Source of the DNA: Caldifarciminota bacterium
Lineage (GTDB): Bacteria; Hydrothermota; Hydrothermia; LBFQ01; DSFT01
Reading direction: 5' to 3'
Assembly: GCA_015494735.1 (NCBI GenBank)
Contig: WGAQ01000125.1
Span: 1-9,888, forward strand
Length of the DNA stretch: 9,888 nt
Below are positions 1 through 6,412 of the stretch, in pieces. Position 1 is the stretch's first letter. Every line of letters begins with the position of its first letter. Below the pieces are notes generated by a model. The model ran no database searches and was not told the DNA's origin. It worked only from the letters and a program-made list of their open reading frames with translations. Made by a program: the position numbers and the translations under genes.

Positions 1-6
1 CCATAG

Positions 7-15
7 TTTAAAATT
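7..15 (+). promoter_or_regulatory. -10-like box for the acyl-CoA dehydrogenase gene
   Basis: TTTAAAATT includes TAAAAT at 9-14, six bases before the ATG at 21. A start of transcription 6-8 bases after the box would fall on or next to the ATG, giving a leaderless mRNA. No Shine-Dalgarno sequence is present. Bases further upstream are outside the window, so a -35 element cannot be judged. Confidence 0.55.
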
Positions 16-20
16 CGACC

Positions 21-1181
21 ATGGCTTTTGGAATAACCCATCATCTCGAAAGTGAGGAGCATCAACATCTTCGTCATACTGTCAGTAAATTCGTGGAAAA
101 GGAGGTGGCTCCCATAGCCGCCCGAATGGATGAGGAGGACTATTTCCCGGAAGAGGTCTTCAAAGAGATGGGTCAGATGGGCCTGACGGGTATGCTCATA
201 CCGGAGGAATACGGAGGAATCGGAGAGGACCTCCTGAGCGCTGTAATCATCCTGGAGGAGATTTCGAAGGAAAGCCCCGCCCTCGCCCTCTCCCTTCTCG
301 CCCACAGCATCCTGGGAGCATATCCTATAGTGAAATACGGAGCGCCACAGCAGAAGGAGAAATACCTCCCCGCCCTTGCAGAGGCAAAATATATCGGGGC
401 ACTGGCATATACGGAACCGGGGGCAGGTTCGGACGCCGCCGCCATATCCATGTCTGCCCGCAGGGAAGGGGACCATTACATCCTAAACGGACAGAAGACG
501 TTCATCACCAACGGGAGCGTGGCAGATGTGATTATAACCTATGCAAAGACCAGACCAGAAATGGGAAGGGATGGAATCAGCGCATTCATCGTGGAGAGAA
601 CATTTCCCGGATTCTCCGTATCGAAGAAGTTGAACAAGATGGGCATGAGGGGAAGCCCCACCGCCCTGCTCTTTTACGACGATGTGAAGGTCCCTTCGGA
701 AAATCTTCTGGGAGAGGAGAACAGGGGCTTCTACATGGTGGCAAAGGGGTTCGAGGTGGAAAGGATAACCATATCCGCCATATCCATCGGAATAGCAGAA
801 AGAGCCCTCCGGTGGATGGTCAATTACTCGAAGGAGAGGCACGCCTTTGGAAAACCCATAAGGGACTTTCAACTGATACAGGAGAAGGTGGCTCGAATCG
901 GGGCAAAGCTGGAGACGGTCAAAACGTACCTGTACACCCTCGCCCGGTATTACGACCCCCGGAGGGATAATCGTAAGGAGTCTGCCACGGTGAAGTACAT
1001 GGCGGCGAAACTGGGAGTGGAGGCGGGTCTGGAGGCAATTCAGGTTCTGGGAGGAAACGGATACATAAGGGAATACCCCGTGGAGAGACTCATGAGGGAT
1101 GCCAAACTGATGGACATAGGAGCAGGAACGACGGAAATCATGACCATACAGATTGCCAAGATGATTTACAGGGAGTTCTGA
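21..1181 (+). CDS. Acyl-CoA dehydrogenase, isovaleryl/long-chain type active site
   Basis: This FAD flavoprotein introduces an alpha-beta double bond into an acyl-CoA thioester and passes electrons to electron-transfer flavoprotein, in fatty-acid or branched-chain amino-acid breakdown. The 386 residues match the usual 380-400. Visible motifs are YTEPGAGSD (130-138), FITNGSVAD (161-169), the GGNGY segment (344-348) and the C-terminal IGAGTTEI (366-373). In medium- and short-chain enzymes the catalytic Glu lies in IYEGT near the C-terminus; here that position is Ala368. The alternative base used by isovaleryl- and long-chain acyl-CoA dehydrogenases is present as Glu247 in the VER motif (246-248). 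The exact substrate cannot be read from sequence. The ATG at 21 has no Shine-Dalgarno sequence and follows a TAAAAT box by six bases, so it is probably leaderless. gpsA starts one base after the stop. No ETF or thiolase gene is nearby. Confidence 0.95.
   Translation: MAFGITHHLESEEHQHLRHTVSKFVEKEVAPIAARMDEEDYFPEEVFKEMGQMGLTGMLIPEEYGGIGEDLLSAVIILEEISKESPALALSLLAHSILGAYPIVKYGAPQQKEKYLPALAEAKYIGALAYTEPGAGSDAAAISMSARREGDHYILNGQKTFITNGSVADVIITYAKTRPEMGRDGISAFIVERTFPGFSVSKKLNKMGMRGSPTALLFYDDVKVPSENLLGEENRGFYMVAKGFEVERITISAISIGIAERALRWMVNYSKERHAFGKPIRDFQLIQEKVARIGAKLETVKTYLYTLARYYDPRRDNRKESATVKYMAAKLGVEAGLEAIQVLGGNGYIREYPVERLMRDAKLMDIGAGTTEIMTIQIAKMIYREF
1170..1175 (+). promoter_or_regulatory. Ribosome-binding site of gpsA
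   Basis: AGGGAG ends seven bases before the gpsA ATG and lies inside the last codons of the acyl-CoA dehydrogenase. It supports the ATG at 1183 and translation of gpsA from the shared mRNA. Confidence 0.6.
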
Positions 1182-1182
1182 G

Positions 1183-2157
1183 ATGAAGTTCTTCACCATA
1201 GGCTCTGGCTCGTGGGGATTGACCCTGTCCATGATACTGGCCGAAAATGGCCACGATGTGCGGATATTCGTTCGAAGTCAGGAGAAGAAAAAGCGCCTGG
1301 AAACTCAAAGAGAGGAAAAAGGCATCCCAATACCGGATTCCATATCCTTCACCACGAGAATAGAGGAACTGGAAAACTTCGATTATACCCTGATAGTCGT
1401 TCCCTCCTTCGCCTTCGAGGAAACGGTATCCAGAATCAGACATCTGAAAGTTCCCCCCGTTCTCATAGCCACGAAGGGAATAGATAAGAATCTCAGGTTC
1501 ATGAACCAGATTCTGCTGGAACATATTCCGGGACATCCCCATGCGGTCCTCTCCGGTCCCAACATAGCCATAGAGATAGCGCAGCACAAACCAGCCTCCA
1601 CCGTCATAGCATCGGAAGACGAAGGCCTTGCGGGGGTGTTTCAGGAGGCATTCTTCACAGACTACTTCAGACCCTACATCAGCCGGGATGTCATCGGTGT
1701 GGAGATAGGTGGAGCCCTGAAGAACGTATATGCCATCGCCAGCGGTATAGTGGAAGCCCTCCAGCTGGGAATAAATGCCCGTGCCTCCCTCATCACAAGG
1801 GCGCTGGCAGAGATGATGCGCCTGGGAGAGAAAATGGGTGCAGATTCCAGAACATTCGCCGGACTCGCAGGGGTTGGGGACCTGGTGGCCACCTCCTTTT
1901 CCGTCAATTCGAGAAACCACTTCGTGGGGTACAATCTGGGGAAGGGTAAAAGTCTCGAGGAGATACAGGAAGAATTGAAGAAGAGAAATATGGTTGCCGA
2001 GGGGATAAACACCACCATATACGGCTCGATGCTGGCAGAAAAGATGGAAGTGGATATGCCCATCCTCTTCATGGTAAGGGCCATACTGGAAGGCAGAATC
2101 TCCGTGCAGGAAGGGATAAAGAAACTCATAAAGAGACCACTGAAGAGGGAGTTCTGA
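1183..2157 (+). CDS. gpsA: Glycerol-3-phosphate dehydrogenase [NAD(P)+]
   Basis: GpsA reversibly reduces dihydroxyacetone phosphate to sn-glycerol 3-phosphate in the cytosol, giving the backbone for phospholipids. The 324 residues fit the family. The N-terminal Rossmann loop is GSGSWG (7-12), followed by ATKGI (96-100), SGPNIAIEIA (124-133), the catalytic Lys180 in GGALKN, and GLAGVGDLVAT (227-237) followed by the SRN substrate-binding segment (243-245). All key positions are intact. The ATG lies one base after the stop of the acyl-CoA dehydrogenase. AGGGAG seven bases upstream, within the end of that gene, serves as ribosome-binding site, so the two are very likely co-transcribed. Pairing with an acyl-CoA dehydrogenase is not a classical operon; the lipid theme is plausible but unproven. 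A PlsC-type acyltransferase lies about 1.2 kb away on the other strand. Confidence 0.97.
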   Translation: MKFFTIGSGSWGLTLSMILAENGHDVRIFVRSQEKKKRLETQREEKGIPIPDSISFTTRIEELENFDYTLIVVPSFAFEETVSRIRHLKVPPVLIATKGIDKNLRFMNQILLEHIPGHPHAVLSGPNIAIEIAQHKPASTVIASEDEGLAGVFQEAFFTDYFRPYISRDVIGVEIGGALKNVYAIASGIVEALQLGINARASLITRALAEMMRLGEKMGADSRTFAGLAGVGDLVATSFSVNSRNHFVGYNLGKGKSLEEIQEELKKRNMVAEGINTTIYGSMLAEKMEVDMPILFMVRAILEGRISVQEGIKKLIKRPLKREF

Positions 2158-2221
2158 CAGGCGGAATATAATCCTGCGCAATCGGTCCCCCTGCAGAATG
2201 CCGAAATCTTCGACCATTCGC

Positions 2222-2230
2222 TATAAAATT
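2222..2230 (+). promoter_or_regulatory. -10-like box for the 146-aa protein gene
   Basis: TATAAAATT ends a 92-base gap (2158-2249) after gpsA. TAAAAT (2224-2229) ends 20 bases before the ATG, unlike the 6-10 bases at the other boxes, leaving room for a leader of about 13 bases that is almost entirely Shine-Dalgarno sequence. No -35 element is seen at the usual distance. The rest of the gap shows no clear terminator; it does contain a TATAAT at 2167-2172 without a -35 partner. Confidence 0.55.
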
Positions 2231-2237
2231 TTGGCAA

Positions 2238-2246
2238 GGGAGGTGA
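2238..2246 (+). promoter_or_regulatory. Strong ribosome-binding site of the 146-aa protein gene
   Basis: GGGAGGTGA is a near-perfect match to the anti-Shine-Dalgarno sequence, with GGAGG ending six bases before the ATG at 2250. It fixes that start and argues that this unrecognised protein is really made. It also shows that this organism does use Shine-Dalgarno initiation. Confidence 0.75.
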
Positions 2247-2249
2247 AGC

Positions 2250-2690
2250 ATGAAGAAATTCCTCAAGGCCTTGATTTTCGGAATACTGGGCTTCTTCGGA
2301 TACAAAGCAATACGCTCCCTGTTCGAGGTGGAACAGGAGTACCGCCGCAAAATCAATTCCGACCACGCCATTACCGGATACCTGGATGACGAACTCCTGC
2401 AGAGGATAAGGGAGAATCTGGAAATCCTGATAGATAAAGAGAAGCCCCGTCTGATTTACGTGGGGGAGGTGGACAATCCGGAGTTAAAGGCCCACAGGTT
2501 CCGCAGGTTTGACATCGCATACATCCTCTACAGGACCACCAGCCTGGACTTCGCAAAGCAGATGGTTGATGAGATAGAGAAGATGCTGAAGGAGATGGGA
2601 CTGGAGGTGTTCAGGGCAGGATTCTCCCACAGAAAGGATGCAAAACACCACCACGTTTACGTGGGTTTCGTGAAGGAGCGGGAAGATTAA
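2250..2690 (+). CDS. Unrecognised small membrane-anchored protein, 146 aa
   Basis: I do not recognise this protein. It opens with a basic MKKFLK and one hydrophobic stretch (about residues 8-18, with Gly and Phe), which could be a single membrane anchor or an uncleaved signal. A charged segment follows (about 24-65, EVEQEYRRK and DELLQRIREN) that looks helical, then a soluble domain (66-146). By eye the domain reads strand (RLIYVGEV), strand (FDIAYILYRT), long amphipathic helix (99-117), strand (LEVFRAGF), strand (HHHVYVGFV), which suggests a small alpha/beta, perhaps ferredoxin-like, fold. The His cluster at 133-135 is conspicuous, but no catalytic motif is clear. A strong Shine-Dalgarno sequence and a good -10-like box precede it, so expression is likely. 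Its TAA overlaps the stop codon of the convergent glycosylase gene. Confidence 0.8.
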   Translation: MKKFLKALIFGILGFFGYKAIRSLFEVEQEYRRKINSDHAITGYLDDELLQRIRENLEILIDKEKPRLIYVGEVDNPELKAHRFRRFDIAYILYRTTSLDFAKQMVDEIEKMLKEMGLEVFRAGFSHRKDAKHHHVYVGFVKERED

Positions 2691-3364
2691 TCCATCGAGT
2701 TGAGTGGGCAGGCAGAGCAGAGGGGATTGTGCTTTCTGCAGTAGTCCTTCCCCACCCTTACCAGCAGGGCGTGGAATTCATTGAATACGCGGACCCTTTC
2801 CCCCTCATCCAGGTCCGAAAAGGCATCTTCCACCAATCTGCGGGCATCCTCGTAATTCCCGAAGTCCATATCGTGCCGGGAGAAGATCCTAAGCGTGTAT
2901 GCATCCACGACGAAAACGGGTCTCTCAAAGGCATAGAGGAGGATGGAATCGGCTGTCTCCCTTCCTATGCCCTTTACAGACAGGAGCTTCTTTCTCAGGG
3001 TTTCGGTTCTCAATCGCCCCAGACCCGCGAACCCCCCTTCCCCGACGAAGAACTCCATGAAGTTCAAAAGGTACTCCGCCTTCTGATTGAAGAAACCCGC
3101 CGGCTTTATCAGACGGGCCAGTCCCTCCCTGCCCAGTTTCAGATACCGCCGGGCATATTCCAGAGCATCCTCTTCATCGGAGGATGGAAGCAGCCCGGCA
3201 TATCCAAGATTTTCCAGTGCCTTTTCCACATTCTTCCAGGCGGTATTCTGCGTCAGAATCGCCCCCACAATCACTTCCAATCGACTTCTGCCGGGCCACC
3301 AGCCCTGCTCACCGAATTCATCCATCAGGATGTGGAATATCTGCCTGACCTTACTGCGGGACAT
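2687..3364 (-). CDS. Endonuclease III-like (HhH-GPD) DNA glycosylase, probably monofunctional
   Basis: This is a base-excision repair glycosylase of the HhH-GPD superfamily. From the ATG at 3364 it has 225 residues, close to the roughly 210 of endonuclease III. It shows ILTQNTAWKNVEKAL (36-50), the helix-hairpin-helix LLSVKGIGRETA (127-138) and the catalytic Asp154 in VVDAYT. The Lys that gives endonuclease III its lyase activity is Glu136 here, as in the MagIII/MpgII alkyl-base glycosylases, so a monofunctional enzyme on alkylated bases is the likeliest reading (inference). The iron-sulfur motif is C209-x6-C216-x2-C219, but the expected fourth Cys is the terminal Asp225. A longer frame starts at ATG 3427, inside the acyltransferase gene; I prefer 3364 because homology starts near there and a TAAAAT box precedes it by ten bases. 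Confidence 0.9.
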   Translation of the reverse strand: MSRSKVRQIFHILMDEFGEQGWWPGRSRLEVIVGAILTQNTAWKNVEKALENLGYAGLLPSSDEEDALEYARRYLKLGREGLARLIKPAGFFNQKAEYLLNFMEFFVGEGGFAGLGRLRTETLRKKLLSVKGIGRETADSILLYAFERPVFVVDAYTLRIFSRHDMDFGNYEDARRLVEDAFSDLDEGERVRVFNEFHALLVRVGKDYCRKHNPLCSACPLNSMD

Positions 3365-3374
3365 AGGGAGCAGA

Positions 3375-3380
3375 ATTTTA
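3375..3380 (-). promoter_or_regulatory. -10-like box for the glycosylase gene, containing the plsC stop codon
   Basis: On the minus strand TAAAAT runs 3380 to 3375, and its first three bases are the TAA stop of the acyltransferase gene. It ends ten bases before ATG 3364. No Shine-Dalgarno sequence and no -35-like hexamer are present. It supports 3364, not 3427, as the start. Confidence 0.45.
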
Positions 3381-4073
3381 CAATCGACCTCCGGACAGAG
3401 CAGGCCTCCTCCTCTTTTCCACCCCATCCCTTATGGCCTGCTCCATCAACTCCTCCACAGCCCTCTGAAGCGCTTTCGTGAACTCTATCTGACCCCTCCT
3501 CCCTTCGGGGAAATCGGAGGGATAAATAGGCTTACCGAAGTACACATGCATGGGCTGAACCCGCAGGACCCACTTCCAGGGCTTGGTTATGGCCCTACCA
3601 TGATTATTGGTGATGTATGCGGGCACCACGGGAGCCCCCGTATGGAATGCCAGAAAGGCCACTCCCAGTTTGAAGGGGAGGAGGTCCTTTTCCGTCTTGT
3701 TGCGACCCCCCTCCGGGAATATGACCACCGTTCCTCCCTTTCTGAGCAAATCTATGGCATGCATCAGGGCTTTCCTGGCCTGCGCGCTGCGCTTCAGGGG
3801 AATGGCATTCAGAAATTCGATGAGCTTCCCGAAGGGCCTGACCTTCCAGAGGTCCTCCTTGGCCAGGAAGAAGGCTTCCCTTGGATTTAGGGAAACTGCA
3901 AGGGCATACCCCACCACGGGAGGGTCAAAGTAGGTGCGATGGTTGGGGGCGACGATGAGGGGTCCTTCAGCGGGGATGTTTTCCTTACCGTGAACCTTTA
4001 CACCCAGAAAGGGATTGAAAATCCAGCCGATGGTTTTGAGCAGGACTCTCCATTTCCTGGTCATCTTCGTCAT
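3378..4073 (-). CDS. plsC: 1-acyl-sn-glycerol-3-phosphate acyltransferase family (PlsC-like)
   Basis: This membrane-associated enzyme most likely transfers a fatty acyl group to lysophosphatidic acid, making phosphatidic acid. From ATG 4073 it has 231 residues, usual for compact PlsC proteins. Block I, NHRTYFD (44-50), holds the catalytic His45 and Asp50 of the HX4D motif. Block II is represented by IPLKR (91-95), block III is FPEGGR (119-124) and block IV is the VPAYI segment (150-154). An N-terminal basic and hydrophobic stretch suits membrane contact. cmk lies just upstream, and a cmk-plsC pair is a known arrangement in many bacteria. An in-frame TTG at 4082 would add three residues, but it directly follows a TAAAAT box, so the mRNA probably begins close to ATG 4073. 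Acceptor specificity within the family is not certain. Confidence 0.93.
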   Translation of the reverse strand: MTKMTRKWRVLLKTIGWIFNPFLGVKVHGKENIPAEGPLIVAPNHRTYFDPPVVGYALAVSLNPREAFFLAKEDLWKVRPFGKLIEFLNAIPLKRSAQARKALMHAIDLLRKGGTVVIFPEGGRNKTEKDLLPFKLGVAFLAFHTGAPVVPAYITNNHGRAITKPWKWVLRVQPMHVYFGKPIYPSDFPEGRRGQIEFTKALQRAVEELMEQAIRDGVEKRRRPALSGGRL

Positions 4074-4082
4074 TACAACCAA

Positions 4083-4088
4083 ATTTTA
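4083..4088 (-). promoter_or_regulatory. -10-like box for plsC
   Basis: TAAAAT on the minus strand sits in the 34-base gap between cmk and plsC and ends nine bases before ATG 4073. The surrounding TTTTAAAATTT is strikingly A/T-rich for this DNA. No Shine-Dalgarno sequence precedes the ATG. Transcription would start about two bases before it. Confidence 0.5.
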
Positions 4089-4107
4089 AAAGATAACTCA
4101 CCGGGAA

Positions 4108-4803
4108 TCAGGAGGCAAATCCCCCTTCCGTTTCCTTCTCTTTTAGCCTGCTGCGGGCAATTTCGAGAATCCGCTCCACCACCTCCTCCACAGTCATATC
4201 CGTGGAATCTATCAGGATGGCATCCGGTGCCTTCCTCAGGGGAGCCACCCTTCGATTCATATCCCTTTCATCCCGCTCCTTCAGCTCCCTCAGGGCCTCC
4301 CCGTAAGGGATTCCCAGTTGACTGGCCTTCCGGCGGGCTCTCTCCTCCAGAGAAGCAGTCAGAAAAATCTTCACCTCCGCATCCGGAAGGACCACGGTCC
4401 CTATATCCCTCCCCTCTATCACCCCGCCATTTCGCGCCAGTTTTCTCTGGAGTTCGAGAAGGTAGTCCCGCACCACCCTGCGGGCGGATACCACGGAAGC
4501 CAGCTGGCCGATTTCCGCGGTCCTTATAAGGTCAGTAATATCCTTTCCGTCCAGATAGGTCCTGGCCTCCCCATCCACGTACTCCTGCGTTATGGAAACC
4601 CCTTCGAGGGCACGGGCAATTTCCTCATCGGACGCCTTCAGTTCCCTTCCCTCTATCAGTCCCTTCTCCTTCAAATAATATGCCACGGCCCTGTAGAGGG
4701 CTCCGGTCTCGATGTAGGGTATTCCCAGTTTTCTGGCCACTATACGGGAAACTGTGCCCTTACCGGAGCCGGCGGGACCATCGATGGCGATTCGTATAGG
4801 CAT
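4108..4803 (-). CDS. cmk: Cytidylate kinase
   Basis: CMK phosphorylates CMP and dCMP with ATP in the cytosol, recycling CMP released by RNA turnover and phospholipid synthesis. The 231 residues match the usual 220-230. The P-loop GPAGSGKGT (9-17) follows Asp8. TGALYRAV (33-40) is the nucleotide-site motif, GRDIGTVVLPDA (131-142) is diagnostic for CMK, an Arg-rich lid spans 155-186 and the C-terminal LIDSTDMTVEEVV (197-209) is typical. An open frame continues upstream to 5001, but those 66 extra residues overlap the SpoIID-like gene in another frame and precede the conserved start. The true start is therefore ATG 4803. A TAAAAT box ends eight bases before it and there is no Shine-Dalgarno sequence. 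It lies 19 bases after the SpoIID-like gene and 34 before plsC. Confidence 0.97.
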   Translation of the reverse strand: MPIRIAIDGPAGSGKGTVSRIVARKLGIPYIETGALYRAVAYYLKEKGLIEGRELKASDEEIARALEGVSITQEYVDGEARTYLDGKDITDLIRTAEIGQLASVVSARRVVRDYLLELQRKLARNGGVIEGRDIGTVVLPDAEVKIFLTASLEERARRKASQLGIPYGEALRELKERDERDMNRRVAPLRKAPDAILIDSTDMTVEEVVERILEIARSRLKEKETEGGFAS

Positions 4804-4811
4804 TGGCGGAA

Positions 4812-4817
4812 ATTTTA
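4812..4817 (-). promoter_or_regulatory. -10-like box for cmk
   Basis: TAAAAT on the minus strand lies in the 19-base gap after the SpoIID-like gene and ends eight bases before the cmk ATG at 4803. The hexamer 17 bases upstream (AAGAGG) is not a -35 element. It supports ATG 4803 as the true cmk start. Confidence 0.5.
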
Positions 4818-4822
4818 ATCCC

Positions 4823-6412
4823 TCAGAAGTATATCCTCTTGATCCGGCTGCCCGGTACGTAAAACTGGAGAATCTGATAGAACTTCTGCCCCTCCAGAGC
4901 TCTGAAGCCCGCCCCGTACTGACACATCCCCAGACCATGGCCGAATCCCGCCCCTCTGATGAGGAATCCTCCCGCTTTGGGCTCCACGTAGAAGAGGGCA
5001 CTCCTGAGATAGCCGGGATGACCGAGGGTTCTGCGAATGCTGAGTTCCCCCTCTATGGTCCTCCTGCCCTTCTCCCCCACGATGAGAAGGCGCTTTACCC
5101 TTCCCCCCTTCGAGCGCTCCACCGGTATAATCTCCACCACCCTTCCCACCCCTAGCCTGCCACCCAGGAGGTCTGCATCCACGAATCTACTCCATCGAAA
5201 GACCTTCCTGGCTCCCTTCAGGGAGCCACTGACGCTGTCCCTCATCCCGCTGCAATAGGCCCTGGGGTCGGGGTTGTCTATGAATCTCCTGACGCTCAAC
5301 TCATCCCTCAGGTCCAGCAGAACGCCGTCCGAATTGTCAGCACGGGCAACGTAGTAATCCAGGTCCAGATTCCAGACATCGGAGGACTCCAGGGAGCCAC
5401 CGCAGGAGGAATGGAAGTACGCCTCCACTATGCGATTGGCATAGGAGAGGACCTGACCCCTGGTGCTCCTCACCGCCCTGAGAACCCTCTCGTTGATGGA
5501 GGTGAATCCCCCATAGACCTGGGTGAACACGTCGTCCGTCAGCTGATAGGGTCGAATCAGGAGGTTGAGTTTTCGATTGTAATTAGAAACCGCATGGGTC
5601 CTTGCCAGAATGGCCTGTGCCCTCAGGGCCTCTATAGGAAAATCGGGACGCATCTCGTAGGGCAAAACCCCCGTTATGTAGTCCTCCAGATGGACCACAT
5701 TGACCAGAGTCAGGGCCTTACCCTCCACTCCGGTCCAGACCTCGAAGTAACCCGGGTATTTCCGGGTGAGGCGACGACTTCCGTGCAGGGGGTCGTACTC
5801 CCTGTAATCCACCAGAGTCAACAGACCGCTGTATCTGATTTCGAAGGGTGTGGAAATGCGGACCCTTTCCTTTCCATAGATGACCTCCGCCTCTCCGGAT
5901 GGGGGCTCCACCAGGAGCCTCAGGTACCGGGTGGAATCCGTTATTCCCCTCCTCTTCAGCTCCTCCAGGCTGGAATAGGGTCCCTCGATGAGCAGGAATT
6001 CCCTGGTATCCACCGGACCGATGAGGGCCCCGATTGCGAAGAGGCGGACCCTCCTGCCCGATTCCTGCAGAATCTTCAAATCCACTATGGCAGAGCCCAT
6101 GTCCTGATGCCGGGAGAGTATTTCGAAGTATCCCACCCGGGCAGGCCTGCCCCTGACGAATCGCAGACGGAAATCCCCCTTACCGCTCAGAATCCGCTCC
6201 CCATCCTTCCAGATGGAAAAACTATTCGCCCTCATGTGGAATTTGCCGTCCCTCGCTATGCCCACCCGAACCAGAAAGGTGGAGGTATCGGGGATTACCG
6301 GAGCCTCCACCACGATGGGACCCCCTTCCGCCTTCCGAGACACACCGGTCGTGGTGCGGCACGAGAGGACCGCCACCAGAAGGAGCAACCACCTACGGCT
6401 TATAGGGTTCAT
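4823..6412 (-). CDS. SpoIID/LytB-domain lipoprotein, probable peptidoglycan lytic enzyme
   Basis: The SpoIID/LytB fold is found in peptidoglycan lytic transglycosylases that act on stem-peptide-stripped glycan, and in amidase-enhancer proteins. The 529 residues begin with a signal sequence ending VLSC, so Cys18 may be lipidated, although Leu at -2 is unusual for a lipobox. Residues 30-225 form a beta-rich region that I cannot assign. The SpoIID core runs from about 235 to the end: LEDYITGVLPYEM (242-254), whose Glu253 matches the catalytic Glu of SpoIID, then EALRAQAILARTHA (261-274), FHSSCGG (333-339), VW (346-347) and GAGFGHGLGMCQYGA (487-501). Catalytic residues appear intact. Its start overlaps the transglutaminase-like gene by 20 bases, implying coupled translation. 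No sporulation genes are near, so a role in division, wall turnover or envelope assembly is more likely. Confidence 0.9.
   Translation of the reverse strand: MNPISRRWLLLLVAVLSCRTTTGVSRKAEGGPIVVEAPVIPDTSTFLVRVGIARDGKFHMRANSFSIWKDGERILSGKGDFRLRFVRGRPARVGYFEILSRHQDMGSAIVDLKILQESGRRVRLFAIGALIGPVDTREFLLIEGPYSSLEELKRRGITDSTRYLRLLVEPPSGEAEVIYGKERVRISTPFEIRYSGLLTLVDYREYDPLHGSRRLTRKYPGYFEVWTGVEGKALTLVNVVHLEDYITGVLPYEMRPDFPIEALRAQAILARTHAVSNYNRKLNLLIRPYQLTDDVFTQVYGGFTSINERVLRAVRSTRGQVLSYANRIVEAYFHSSCGGSLESSDVWNLDLDYYVARADNSDGVLLDLRDELSVRRFIDNPDPRAYCSGMRDSVSGSLKGARKVFRWSRFVDADLLGGRLGVGRVVEIIPVERSKGGRVKRLLIVGEKGRRTIEGELSIRRTLGHPGYLRSALFYVEPKAGGFLIRGAGFGHGLGMCQYGAGFRALEGQKFYQILQFYVPGSRIKRIYF

Noticed and set aside
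2167..2172. Perfect TATAAT in the gap after gpsA as a second promoter or small RNA start
   Set aside because: No -35 partner or extended -10 is present and no RNA-like hairpin or terminator follows; in an A/T-leaning stretch a chance match is likely.
1138..2217. 359-residue open frame on the minus strand opposite gpsA
   Set aside because: It is antisense to a clear gpsA with all motifs intact; its sequence is low in recognisable domains and looks like a by-product of codon bias.
2158..2249. Terminator between gpsA and the 146-aa gene
   Set aside because: Only a four-base CAGG/CCTG pairing was found, without a T-run.
3365..3427. Upstream extension of the glycosylase to an ATG at 3427
   Set aside because: It lies within the acyltransferase gene and adds 21 residues without family resemblance, while ATG 3364 has a close promoter-like box.
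4804..5001. Upstream extension of the cmk reading frame by 66 codons to an ATG at 5001
   Set aside because: The extra residues overlap the conserved C-terminal SpoIID coding region on the same strand in another frame, resemble no kinase sequence, and the P-loop start fits ATG 4803.
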